Shown here: positions 24,028-39,458 of the stretch, piece by piece
How positions within the stretch are numbered: position 1 is the stretch's first letter
How the letters are laid out: each line of letters opens with the position of its first letter
Assembly: GCA_029379385.1 (NCBI GenBank)
Contig: CM055617.1
Location: 3,348,001 to 3,412,000 of the forward strand
Direction: 5' to 3'
DNA from: Quillaja saponaria
Lineage: Eukaryota; Streptophyta; Magnoliopsida; Fabales; Quillajaceae
Length of the DNA: 64,000 nt
Position numbers and translations under genes: made by a program
The notes under the pieces: model-generated
What the model was told of the DNA's origin: nothing
What the model saw: the letters and a program-made list of their open reading frames with translations, nothing else
Databases searched by the model: none

Positions 24028-26068
24028 TATTGATGAAGATGCTCTAAATTAAAGCTTGGTATTAGGCTATTAGCTTTGCATTATTCGACCTAATATATAT
24101 ATATATATATAGTCATTCTTATTACAGATACAATCTTGCTATCAGTAGCTGATGTCTTTGACATTCAGCTTAAATAACAGAATTAAGTGAGATGAAGCCT
24201 GCATTATGTGAGACAAAGTGCAATTCTACTCATTTACTTTTTCTGAGAACTTAGTAATTTCACAATATATATCTTAGATCACTTTATTCTGGAAGAGATT
24301 CCCTAACAATGAAATTTTATTGATTCCAATTTTGGTCTGATTTTGTTCTTCTAATGAAGTCAACATTTTCCCCTACCTTCCCAGCTTCCCAGCTCGCGAG
24401 GGAGAAAAGGAAAAGAAAGGACGTGAAACATGGAAAAAGAAGGAAGCATCTGTAACCATCAATTACTCCTTTTTCTCACCTTTTTTTCCTCATTCTAGAA
24501 AACGAAAAGGTTATTTATACTCTTGGTTATTCTGTTCACAGATGAGCATCAATAATTCCTGCTGGTCTTGCTCAGGGGTCAACTCCGTCACCCAACCCGG
24601 TTTGATTTAAATTTGGGTGTTTTAAGATGCATCAGTTTATGCTACCATGCTCTCCAGTTTTGAAATTTTTGATACCAAAAAAAAAAAACAAACCCCTTAG
24701 ATTTTGAAAACAAGTCAATTTTATTAATCTACTAGTGCTCAAGTACTTATAAAATTGTGGGCATGTTTCTATGAGTGATCAGTAATATCCGAATTGATTT
24801 AAACACACATAGATATATTATTTTTTCGTTTAATCACCTTTTCAGTATAATCAAATATATGTTAATCATATCGATATTAAAAAATTTATAACAATTTCAC
24901 TTTTCACGGCTTCTCTTAAACATATTTATCCCATAAAAGTTATAAATTAATCATATCTTCAAGTATACTCGAACTGATTTAAACACATTTCGACTAATTA
25001 TTTTTTCGTTTATTCACCTCTTGAATATGGTTAAAGATGTGTCATTCACATTAATACTAAATAATTTATAAAATTATAGATTTATTCCATAAAATCAATG
25101 AATTGAACTGATCTTCTTAATCCCATGACAATAATTGCAATTTTGATATAATGAGTTATTTTGATTGATTATTTCTGGTGTATACAAATACAATGAACTA
25201 ATTAATGTTTTTAGAATATTTTAATTGCTTAAGCTAACAAACTTATTAATTGTACCTTCCCTTCCGACCTTAATAACAAGAAATGTCCTTGAAGAACCTC
25301 ATAATTAAGCTCTTGAATCTCCCAAAGGATACCAATAATTGTCTTTGTCAACATATACCAACCAACCAGCCAACCAACTTGCTCCATTTCTGGCCATTCA
25401 TTCATTAATTCTAATTCTATGTATTTGTAACTGTAACTCATTTTATTAATTCAATTAACGTTTTGTTAATCTAATTTTATATTTGTCTTGGCCACTAATC
25501 TCGCCTACTTCCCATGTTTCATGTTTCTGTCGTGAAAGAATCATCAAACATTTTAAAACACAAAGTTGCCACCCACTTGAGAAAGTTCAAGTCCTGGAAC
25601 ATGGCATCAGATACCCAATATTGTTGTCTTCCACTCCTATTGACCTGCAACATGGAAAAGAATACACGTAAAATCATTAAATAATAAAATACAAAAATCA
25701 AATCAATTATCAAATTGACTAAACAAAACCCAGAAACTTACAGTCAGTCTTGTACACAGGACTCAAATGCTCATGCCCAGTGTCATGCTTTATGATACTT
25801 GTCTGTATTAACGGTGCTTAACGGAACCCTAACTGTTAGTCAAATTTCAGTGACAATGGAAAATTTGAAATGGGATCAAATTATGGAATTGCAAATTTTC
25901 CTTCATCAGGCCAATCACAAAACTAAACTAATCTCAGTATTTTTCTTTTTCTAATACTTTTCATCATCATCATCATTATCATTATCATTATCATTATCGT
26001 CCTCTGTTTTCTTTATTTCTTGCAGTTTACTTTGCGTATAGAAATGAGCTTCGTCTTCCTCTTGTTGT
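24028..26068. other. intergenic, between convergent 3' ends
   Basis: Contains the 3' flank of the acidic-protein gene, a TA repeat near 24093-24111, an imperfect 180-bp tandem repeat (listed separately) and a CAT/TATCAT microsatellite at 25961-26000 just beyond the PB1 gene. Open frames at 25229-25713 lack family pattern or splice support. Confidence 0.45.
24782..25120. repeat. diverged tandem repeat, about 2 x 180 bp
   Basis: Unit 1 is about 24782-24961 and unit 2 about 24962-25120. Matching landmarks are GAA(T/C)TGATTTAAACACA at 24791 and 24971, ATTATTTTTTCGTTTA/TTCACCT, and TTATTCCATAAAA at the ends. Divergence is substantial. It is non-coding, with no terminal repeats. Confidence 0.65.
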
Positions 26069-26731
26069 TTAGTGGCAGTAACTGTTGCAATGAGGCCCGC
26101 AATACAAGAACCTAGGGCTTCCATCGAAGCGGCTAATATAGCAGGTTTTTCCTGAGCTATCTCGGTATCCTACCGGCGGCGAAGAAATCCGACGGACAGA
26201 GCAATATGAGATTGAATTTTGCAACGAGTCGTTGGAACTATAGGACGAGAGATTGACGGTTGGAGCAGTAGACGAAGGCGATGAGATTTGTTTGACAGAT
26301 TTCGAAGGTGAAAGAATTGATCTGATCTTTAATGGATGAACAAATGAAGCCGAAGCTTGATCGTATTCCTCAATAATATTAGCCAAATCCTCATCGGAGC
26401 GTATTGAAATCAATGTCTCTAAATCTCCGTTTGGCAATTGACATTTCAATGTCACAGAGGAACCACAAAACTCAACGAGCTTCACCATCAGCTCTGTAAA
26501 ATCACACACTCAAATTAGTAAACAAAATTCGCTGAAATTAAACAAAATTTTTCGAGTCAGCGAACAAAATGAACCTGAATAGGAAATTGAACGATCGACG
26601 GAGAGAACTCTGGTGTGGCCGCCTACGTACCGGAGTTTTCCGTCGGTGAAACGAGGAACGATCCTTCCACCATAGCTACAAAGGAATTTGATATTGCGAT
26701 TACTTTCTGCGCTTCTTTGTTTGAACACCAT
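26069..26731 (-). CDS. PB1-domain protein
   Basis: Two exons, 26731-26575 and 26493-26069, join in phase (TCAG|AGCTG) to about 193 residues. Residues about 14-100 form a PB1 (octicosapeptide/Phox/Bem1p) domain: IKFLCSYGGRIVPRF, then YVGGHTRVLSVDRSISYSEL, then SIRSDEDLANIIEEYD. The lysine in IKF and the acidic DEDL turn would allow protein-protein pairing. The rest is Ser-rich, with SSPPVGYRDSS and a Cys-rich end FLYCGPHCNSYCH. An upstream in-frame ATG at 26812 adds 27 residues. However, a TATATATA at 26832-26825 lies only about 13 bases before it, so transcription should begin downstream of that ATG, and the start MVFKQRSAE fits PB1 family starts better. Plants have many small PB1 proteins, and the function of this one is unknown. 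Confidence 0.8.
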
Positions 26732-26824
26732 AACTCGCTCAGTCGCTCCTATGAGCAGAAGGAAGGACAGGTATCGTGGTTTAGACTTTAGAGCTTCAAA
26801 ACTCAGGGTCATGATTTTGGCGAC

Positions 26825-26832
26825 TATATATA
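26825..26832 (-). promoter_or_regulatory. TATA box of the PB1-domain gene
   Basis: TATATATA read on the minus strand. Expected initiation is 25-35 bases downstream, about 26790-26800. This would exclude the ATG at 26812 and leave that at 26731 as the first in frame. Confidence 0.6.
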
Positions 26833-29800
26833 GGAGAGAAAAGCCATGATAGTGACGTCATAGAGTGTCACACACGGAAATGGTTCGGCCTTATTGGGTC
26901 CCACTAGACCATGTCGGTTTGAACGTATAGCCGGATATTCCTTTCTTTTGCTTGGAAAAGATGCCTAGCCAATTGAGTGGGCCACGTTGCTTTACTTAGT
27001 TGAATAAGTGGACTAAGAATGAGGCCCACGGGCCACGAGGCACTCCCTTAATAATAGGAAAACAGGGGTCGGAAAATTAAGGAATCACCATTCACTTTGT
27101 GGTCACATATCAATTTATTATTGGATAATTTTTCAGAAAATAATATTATTATGACAATCAAAATAATTATGGTAGATCAATTTGGAATTAATTGAAACTT
27201 TCAGTGAAAAAAAAAAAAAAAAACTTAGAAATTTGATCATTGTTAATTGAAGCTTTGAACTTAAATAATTATTTTACCTATTAAAATGTTATTACTTTAA
27301 TTTTTTTTTTTTTTTTTTCTTAACATATTGATGTGAGACTAATCTCTTATTTGCTAATTGTGACAACAATTTCACTTCTTAAAATAAAAATATATACTAC
27401 CAACAAATTTATCATGTTACAAAATAATATTTTGATATTTGGAAGGAAATTTATTCCTTGATTTCCCTCATAATCTTTTATTTTTTGTTAAAAGGAAAGG
27501 TTTTCAACCAAGAATTTGAGTGTTATTCCATTTGAAAATTCCTTTCCTCTTTGATTGTGCTTTCAAACTAGAGAGGAGTGAGGAGCGAAAGCACAATCAA
27601 CCAAGAATTTATGCACATATCCCACATTATGGGACATCTTGAATTTACACCCACAACTTTAAATCGTAACATTTAAAATCTTAATTAGGTGTCATAGTTC
27701 TGACTTCTTATCGATACATTGACAATGGGCCTGGTCAAGTCTTATTCAGACCCGGCCCGCTTGTTACCATTACCTATTTTCTATTGTCTTTGTTTTATTT
27801 TTTTGGTATACTCGGACCTAGACCCGAACATTACAGGCCCAACTGGTAGACCCGTTTTTTTGCTATTGAAAAAAGAAAATAAATGTTTACTTAACAATAT
27901 TAATTACTACAGGCTAGGCACGGGGAATTAAGTAAATGGACATTTTGATATAAAATAAATAAACTAACTTTTTATTCAAATTTTAATAAAAAATATATTA
28001 ACTCAAATTTGAATATTATATAAAATATCTAATAACAATAACGAATTATGAAAATTTAAATTTGAATTATTTGAGTGTATATCACTCTAAATCTAAATCT
28101 GGTGTCAAAAAAAATGTATTTTACTTATAATTGTTACATTTGAATATTTTTATAGAATGACATAGAGAATAAAATTCTTATAATTATATAATATCGACGT
28201 GAATAATATGTCTTTGACATAACTGAAAATTAATTAATTGAGTTATACGTAGGTTAATCTGAAAATGTTTAAATTAAATAAATAAATAAAATCAAACTTG
28301 AAGGCGTTTAACTATCACGAATTTGCACAAACTAAAACACTAACCAGAGTCAATTGTCTATGGGAATCTATAGTGTGTGAACATAAAAGAAAAAAATTAA
28401 GAATCTATGAGTGGAAGAAAATATGGTCCACTCAAGTTGGTGGATCAGCTTGGTCCAGGTTGGTTTGATTTAATCTTCTTACTTTTGTGTCGGTAAAGAA
28501 AGGCGATTGGACCATTAACTACATAATAAATAATGAAAATAATATCTCTCTTCTTTTTTTTGGTTAAGTTGGAATTTATCTGGTCTTACGTATTGTCTTA
28601 TTATTTTATATTTTTTATTATATAATTTTATATTACCAAACATATGAATTTATACTATTATATTATTATATAAGAAATAATTAGATAATCTTATATTATC
28701 ATATTTTTCTTAAACAATAAACTAAATAAGTTAAATAGTACAACTGATAAATGAGTGATTGTATATCTGTATTATTAATAAGTAACTAATGAGATTATAT
28801 TATGTGTCGATGCGGTCCAAAAAAAAAAAAAAAAAGGTTTCATGTTGGAAAAAAAAAACTTTACCATGAAGCAATTGGCACATGTTAGCTAGGCATTGTC
28901 CTAACACATTGTGGTACATTATCTTATTTTTCACTCATTTTATATTTTTATTTAATGCCTGAAAAAACAAAAAAAAAACTGTCATTTGTTTATTGATTTT
29001 CCCCTCTTTGTTTCATGTTGTTTGGGCTGAACCCCACTACACCAGATGTATGACACTGGCCCAACTATTGGAAACTTGAGAGTGAAAGGCCCACGAACAG
29101 AAACAAATTTAAGGCACATCCCTCATTCACTATCAATGATTATTTGTTCTGTCTACAGTTAGAAGTTTACAATTTGGTTATGATATGATTAACATATAAT
29201 GGAAAATGATGATACACTATCTTATTCTTATCTTATCTTAAAAAAATAAATAAATCAACCAAAACCTATCCCTAAGCAGCATCACCTAAAGCTTAGAAGT
29301 TCAACATTCGTTGCAGTCACTTATTTTTATAATTAAATTTCATCACAAGATATGAAAAGGACATATGTATTAATTTCTTAAAAAACTCAAAATAATTAAG
29401 CATACAAGTGTTTTAGAGATTAAAAACTTATTTCTGGAACTTCAATCTAAATATTTAACTTTTTGATAAAATAGTTGTAATTATTTTACATAATATCATT
29501 CTTATGACATATGGGACACAATTGCATCACTATGTGGCCTTCTTACCTTAGATAGTGGATTCATGGTCCATGTCACAATGCCTTTCTCTATACCATTCAC
29601 TATATGTTCAATTTATCAAAACAAAATGTGTTATTTTGGTTGATGCATGTAGTTTGTATATATACACAAGCAATCTTGTAGATGCCTAGATGGAAGGGAT
29701 AAGTTTATATTAGGAATTATCTTGGTAACTTTCCTATAAGTGTATCATCTCCACAAACAAAGCAGATGACAACACATCCCTCTCCTATACAATATTTATT

Positions 29801-30901
29801 ACTGCCTAACTTGTTCTCCTCAGCATTTTAAAATTTAAAGATGAATATACTACTAATGCTTACAAATAGTTAAGTACAAAATACCAGAACATTGCTAGAA
29901 TGATGACAAGGCAGGTCTCTTCGTGCATAGGTAGCAGCCATGCCAGCTAGCTACAAATTTCATTTCTTTTTGGGTGGTTTCAAAGCTGTTTAGGGTTTTA
30001 GTCATTAATATTGTCGAAAAGTTATTACACTGCTGCCTGGATTAAGTTGATCATCATGTAGTACCACTCTTGCCAACAACTCATTTTAAAACAAGTTGCA
30101 TGATCATTTTTGTCAAATTACTCCTCTTCCTTGGCTCAATTATCACATAGACCGAAAAGCATATTAAATTAATTAGAATAAATTACAATCCCGTTTCTTA
30201 AAATTAGGTGGAACGACAAAATACCCCTTTCGTTGAATTGATGATAATGATGTTATAAAAATAATTTAAGACAAAATACTGTAAGTCTTGATTGTATCTT
30301 TGAAGTACCAAAAAATTATATGTTTAGTTTTGAGTCATAGTACTTATACACTTTTTTTTTTCACCGTAACTAATAAGAATGTTCTTCCTGTTCTTTTTAT
30401 GAATGGGAGGTAAAACATACCAAAATCCGACAAAGTGTTTGGAATCCATAGTAATCAAAGGATCTGCCAAGATCCTACAACTTTAAGATGTGAGGCTTAA
30501 ATATTGTATATGCCTTGAAGGTGTTTACCTATGCAAGAGTGCCTAACTATAGGGATATTCAAAATTAGAGGGCAATATGCAAAGATTCCTCCTTCCGAAA
30601 TTGAAAAAGACTAGAACTAGTTGACAATGGAGAAAGAAGTAGAAGCACAAAAGTCTCTTTTACATCAAAAAAAGGCACATAGAGAAAATGATTAGTCTTG
30701 TGTGACATATCCAATGAGCCAGCAACATTGACAAAGAGAATCTGTGCCTTTTCTTTTTTCTTTTGTGGCCTAGAGTGCAACGACTCATTATTTTTCCTTT
30801 CTACCCTTCCAATCCAAAAATCACAAAAATTATTGTTCTTATCCTTGTAGTTCTTGCTCTTTATGTAAGTTCAACAGAGGGAGATAGGAAGGAAGATAGA
30901 G
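26833..30901. other. 4-kb intergenic region, AT-rich
   Basis: Upstream flank of the PB1 gene and then of the stress-protein gene. It contains long A/T runs (27207-27223, 27299-27318, 28819-28835). A stretch at 27725-27860 is rich in GACCCGG/GGCCC motifs such as are common in decayed plant repeats. A TAGAGAGGAGTGAGGAGCG segment near 27570 is surrounded by two copies of AAGCACAATCAACCAAGAATTT-like sequence. I found no gene with exon support. The minus-strand frame 30565-30780 is not supported. Confidence 0.4.
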
Positions 30902-32616
30902 ATGAATGATGATGATTACATACCAGTTGAAGCAAAGGACTTCTATTCTAGACGAAAACATTATCTGGAAAATAATGATTCTAGACAAGTGTTTCCACTG
31001 GGAAATGATGATTCTAAGCAAGTGTTGTCCCCTGAAAATGATGATTCTAGGCAAGTGTTTTCACTGGGAAATGTTGATTCTAGACAAGTGTTTTCACAGG
31101 GAAATGATGATTCTAGACAAGTGTTTTCACTGGAAAATGATTATAAACCTGAGATTTCGCCTGAAATTGTGGAGATAGTGGAGGATACTAATAGCATTAT
31201 AGGTAACCAGGAAGTATTTGTTAAGGACATTTACGTAGCTGTTGGGAAAGATGATTTGGATGTGGTGAGATGGGCTCTTGATCATGCTGTTATCCCCGGT
31301 TCTCGGATTTTTCTCATCCATGTCTTTCCTCCCATTACCTACATACCTACACCAGGTAACATTTCTTTGGTGCTCTTCTTCATCATTTTGAAGAACATAA
31401 CATTTGTTATGTGTCATGACTTTCATCTTAATATGGTTGTGTTGTGTACTCCGGTGTTCGATTAGTAATCACAGTATGTTATATTCCTACATTTCAAGAA
31501 CTATATGAATCAATCACCTCAAAAGAAAAACACCTGCATCTGCATCTGACTAATTATCAAACTGAAGGTGCTATCCATGTTGACCAGGCCAACTGGCGCT
31601 GCTTGACAGCACATTGATGGTTTCTGTTTGTAATAAATCAAGAGAAAAGACAAAAGAGAGCCTATGGTTTTGCATGGATAGTTTACATATGAAGCCTAAT
31701 CTGGAAAATTCCAATTTCCAAATGCCAATTTTCAGATGAGTATCTTGTTTTAGCTAGCCTGTGTACTGCTGCTCTCTATGGGTTTGACATCGGTTGGTGG
31801 TACTTTCTGATTTTGGAATATGTTTCATAAGGAAAAAAGCCAACCTGGATTCTAAATTGCATTTAATACCATGAATCCATGATCATGCATGCTTTTCTGT
31901 TGTGAATCAAGACTGACCCAATCATATAGTTCCTCAATGAAATTTGGTTGTTGATGTTTTCTGGTAGTTGGAAAATTGTCAAGAAGCCAATTGAATCAGG
32001 AACAAGTGAGAGTTTATGTTAAAGAAGAATACAATAGGAGGGAGTATCTTCTGCACAAGTACATTCAATTGTGCTCTGATGCTAAGGTGCTGATTGCCTA
32101 TTATAGCTATTACTTTTCTGTTGTCCCTAAATGCCAACATACACCAATTTAATGACAATTATAAGTACTTCATTTTCTGTTTTTCCTCTCACAGATAACA
32201 GTGGACACAGTGCTTCTTGAAAGCGATAGCACAGCGAAGGCAATTGTTGATCTTATCCCTGTTCTTAACATTAACAACCTCGTCATTGGAACGAAAAAGC
32301 CGCCTTGCATAAGGTATGCTAACGTCTAAGAATGTAACTGAGGGAAAAAAGAAAAGAAAAAAAGGAGTACTTTTAAGATTGAAAATTTTGGCATTTTAAC
32401 TAGTTAGCTTCATTTTTGTATAGGCGATCAAAGAAAAAAGTGGCAAAAGGAGAATTTGTCAAGAAATATGCACCTCAGTTTTGTGAAGTTACCTTAGTAT
32501 ATGATGGAAAGAAGGTTGTTAACGGCCAACAGATGACAGAGCAGGCATCTAGTCCCCAGAAATCAAAAGTACGTGGCCGGATCTTCTTTGAGTGTTTAAG
32601 CTTTGTGATAGAGTAG
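30902..32616 (+). CDS. universal stress protein (UspA-like) domain protein
   Basis: Four exons: 30902-31355, 31968-32086, 32195-32313 and 32424-32616. They are in phase and give about 294 residues. The first ~100 residues are low-complexity and contain five 11-residue repeats (DSRQVFSLGND type, residues 26-80). The USP fold follows: KDIYVAVGKDDLDVVRWALDH, FLIHVFPPITYIPTP, the linker VGKLSRSQLNQEQVRVYVKE, ITVDTVLLESDSTAKAIVDL and NINNLVIGTKKPP. Plant USP proteins of this type resemble the N-terminal part of USP/U-box kinases, but here neither kinase nor U-box follows. The G-2x-G-9x-G ATP motif is not obvious, so nucleotide binding is uncertain. The start ATGAATGATGATGATTAC is preceded by a purine-rich leader. 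Confidence 0.85.
30977..31141 (+). repeat. in-frame coding minisatellite, 5 x 33 bp
   Basis: Five tandem copies of a 33-bp unit (GATTCTAGACAAGTGTTTTC...) lie inside exon 1 of the USP gene. Each encodes D-S-R/K-Q-V-F/L-S/P-x-G/E-N-D/V. Because 33 is a multiple of three, the reading frame is kept whatever the copy number. Substitutions between copies are few, so the array is fairly young. Confidence 0.95.
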
Positions 32617-34063
32617 CAAGAACAGTTGGATATTCACAATGAGAGACACATTGACCAAACGGACAGTTCACAACAGTCAATTGATTGGTGATTGCTTATA
32701 GTCCATGAAGATTTGACATAAACAAAGAAAAGAAGCATACAAGGACTTCAAGTTTCATATTTCACTTTGTATCAGAAATGGATGTATTCTACTTCATAAT
32801 CTGTATCTCTTAATCTCTTACAAAATAGCTCCCTCTTTCTCTCTTTTGTGTGTCAGTGTGTATATGTGAGTGTGTGCTACATTCAGTATGTATAACTGAA
32901 GTTAAAGTTAGCAGCAAAGTCGAACTTCAGAGTGTGATTGTGAAGAACAAGAAGCAATTGGAACGCCACTAGCCTAAAATAATTGAAGAATTTGCAGTGC
33001 TCTGATATTATATTCTGGCTGCTGCTGATGCTGTAGACTTCTGTACTAGTACGTATTCTGTTTTGACATACAAAGTAGCAGTGTTAATAGACAAACATAG
33101 ATGCATGATTCTCGTGGGTTAGGCAAGGACAAAGGTGTTTCTAACTTTAAACATCACATAATGAAAGTGGAAACCTTTCCTTATCATCAACATACAAATT
33201 AATATAGCATTCACAATAATTGATCCTGCCTAGTTTGTCAATTGTCATATACAAGGACATAGAATTTTCTAAAAAACTTAAGCTAAATAAAAAATTTCTT
33301 AATCTCAAATCAAAATCATTAGAGTGAGCTACATGGTGTTTTGTATCTATCACATGATGCTTTTTTCAACCACCGACGAGGTTTGCCTTTGATTCATATT
33401 CGTAAGTTTTGATAAAATTGTAAGTTAATTATTAACTATTTTCATTCTTTCGAGTTTATAACCGATTATGATGAGAGAACTAAACACAAATGGAGTTCAG
33501 CTGACATGACTGAGAATTGATTAAAACTCAACAAGCTCTTATAGAGAGGCCAACATTTTTCTTTTAATATATGCAATGAAAGTAAAGGGAGAAAACTAAG
33601 AGTGAGTAAACGATGCACCAAGGTAGTGCTAGTTCTTAATAAAAGAACAGACAAAAAGAAAAAGAAAGGAACAGCCATAAAGTGATAATTGTGGGCTTTG
33701 GTACAAGAGGTCCATATAAAACCCATGGCCTGCTTCCCCTCGGTTGAGTTCACCTTATTCTTACATGTCAAATTATATAATCCACACGCGCCAAAAAGCG
33801 TCGGTGGACTACTCGCAGCTCGATATTTTCCCTCCATCCCAGTTCCCTCCCCCAGCCCAGCATCAAAAAGTTTTCACGGAAAATTAATTTCCAATTTCCA
33901 ATTCCCAAATCTCTCTCTGTTTTCCACCTCCCCGACCAGAAGGAATTACAAATCCTTGGTAGTAAAGCATAGAAATTCTGAAGCAGCAACATCTTTGGAA
34001 GAAAGATAACCCTCTCCGATTTGGAACCCTAAAACAAATTTTGGAAAACCCTAGCAAGCCGCG
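32617..34063. other. USP 3' flank and RH30 promoter/leader
   Basis: The USP 3' untranslated region probably reaches about 33050. The segment 33780-34063 is GC-richer, with pyrimidine-rich tracts (CTCCCCCAGCCCAG, CTCTCTCTG) and an AAACCCTA-type sequence just before the ATG at 34064, typical of the leader of a housekeeping gene. No separate gene is supported. Confidence 0.45.
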
Positions 34064-37962
<3,899 letters not shown>

Positions 37963-38849
37963 TGTATTGGTTGCTGTTGCTGCTATGGGCTTTCTTGTAT
38001 CATTATTTATTTTTATTGTTGAGGTTTCTAAAGGAGCATATGCCCATAGGTATTTGAATAGAAAGAACAAATCTGTGTGATTGTAATGGACCTCTTTGAT
38101 AAACGACTTGGCTAAATAAGCTAATGATCAAGATTATTTTGGATGAATGACTGTGAGACTGACCATTCTGATCTTTTGTTGAATGAATGGTTTCGGTTTC
38201 CTCTACATTTGTTTAGAAAGAGCTGCATCCTCAGGGCAGAGCAAGTTGGCGTTAAGGGTAGGGAAATAAATTTATTTTTTCTTAAATTTATACATATGAT
38301 TATGTGTTTATTCATATATTTATCCGTATGACCTTAAAGATAATGATTGGATTAAAACGATGATTAATAAAGTAAGTATATTTGAGTTTCGGATGCAGTG
38401 CGGCGTACAAAATGTTTCTTGTGCTTCATTTCAATTGAGTGTGTTGATTATGTTGATCTTAGAACACTTTTCTTTCTTCCCTTTCTTAAAGGCAACATGA
38501 TAAAAGACAAAAAAAAAAAAAAAAGACTTCATACCAAATTGTAAGCTCCTCTGTCCAAATTTTTTTTAATCAACGACACAAATTGTTAACCAACAGTGAT
38601 TGGTATTACAGAAAAATTAAATTATAGTTTTTTTTATATGACATGATAAGTTATTTTAGTTTTAGTAGAAGAAAAATTGATCAAATTTATCTGTTTTTGA
38701 CCGAAAATTAGTCGCTATGTACATGAATCACCCAGACACCACTAATCCCTTAAAAAAAAAAAAAAAAAAAATCATACAAGGTTATTTATACCAAAATTAA
38801 ATCAACGTGTTGCACAGTTGGGTTGACGGATCAAAACCCGTTTAAACGG
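37963..38849. other. RH30 3' flank / RPL27a upstream region
   Basis: Contains the RH30 3' untranslated region and AT-rich spacer with A-runs near 38508-38524 and 38753-38771. No gene. Confidence 0.45.
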
Positions 38850-38946
38850 AACCCTAAATTTGCTTGCATTTATCAACTATCATACGGTTAGGGTCAAAAA
38901 AGTAAAAGCACCATCACATTTTCAGCTATAAGAGCCTAAACCCTAA
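38850..38946 (+). promoter_or_regulatory. telo-box cluster of the RPL27a promoter
   Basis: Three copies of the AAACCCTA-type telo box are present: AACCCTAAA at 38850-38858, GGTTAGGG (reverse orientation) at 38886-38893 and AAACCCTAA at 38938-38946. A TATAAGAG motif starts at about 38927. Telo boxes are a hallmark of plant ribosomal-protein promoters and drive expression in growing cells. Their position 70-170 bp before the ATG fits. Confidence 0.8.
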
Positions 38947-39017
38947 TTTTATTCTCCTTCGCCGCGCAGCACTGCCTGGAAGAGCAGCTACTCAACTCTG
39001 AGAGAGAGAGAGAGAAA

Positions 39018-39458
39018 ATGACGACCAGGTTCAAGAAGAACAGAAAGAAGAGAGGCCATGTGAGCGCCGGCCATGGTCGTATCGGTAAGCACCGTAAGCA
39101 TCCAGGAGGTCGAGGTAATGCCGGTGGTATGCACCACCATCGTATCCTCTTCGATAAATATCACCCTGGTTATTTCGGAAAGGTCGGTATGCGTTACTTC
39201 CACAAGCTCCGGAACAAGTTCTATTGCCCAATCGTCAACATCGACAAGCTCTGGTCATTGGTACCCCAGGAAGCGAAGGATAAAGCAACCAAGGATAATG
39301 TTCCATTGATTGACGTGACTCAGTTTGGGTACTTCAAGGTCTTGGGTAAAGGGGTTTTGCCTGATAATCAACCTGTTGTCCTGAAGACGAAGCTTGTGTC
39401 GAAGATTGCCGAGAAGAAGATCAAAGCTGCTGGTGGAGCTGTTGTTCTCACAGCTTAA
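39018..39458 (+). CDS. 60S ribosomal protein L27a (uL15)
   Basis: An intronless 146-residue protein, the expected full length. It begins [20 protein letters not shown] and contains [18 protein letters not shown], the basic glycine-rich N-terminal extension of uL15 that threads into rRNA. Next comes the [20 protein letters not shown] segment, and the C-terminal domain ends [10 protein letters not shown]. It is a structural protein of the large cytosolic ribosomal subunit. The start lies directly after an (AG)n tract that forms the end of the short leader. Telo boxes upstream match ribosomal regulation. Codon use is noticeably GC-richer than its surroundings, as expected for a highly expressed gene. 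Absence of introns matches Arabidopsis copies as far as I recall. Confidence 0.98.
   Translation: MTTRFKKNRKKRGHVSAGHGRIGKHRKHPGGRGNAGGMHHHRILFDKYHPGYFGKVGMRYFHKLRNKFYCPIVNIDKLWSLVPQEAKDKATKDNVPLIDVTQFGYFKVLGKGVLPDNQPVVLKTKLVSKIAEKKIKAAGGAVVLTA

Noticed and set aside
26069..26812. A functional link between the PB1 gene and the PB1-containing NBR1 gene
   Set aside because: PB1 proteins are common in plants, the two genes are 10 kb apart and the PB1 sequences are unlike, so co-location is probably chance.
39031..39231. Frames on both strands inside RPL27a
   Set aside because: They are alternate-frame shadows of the highly biased ribosomal-protein sequence.
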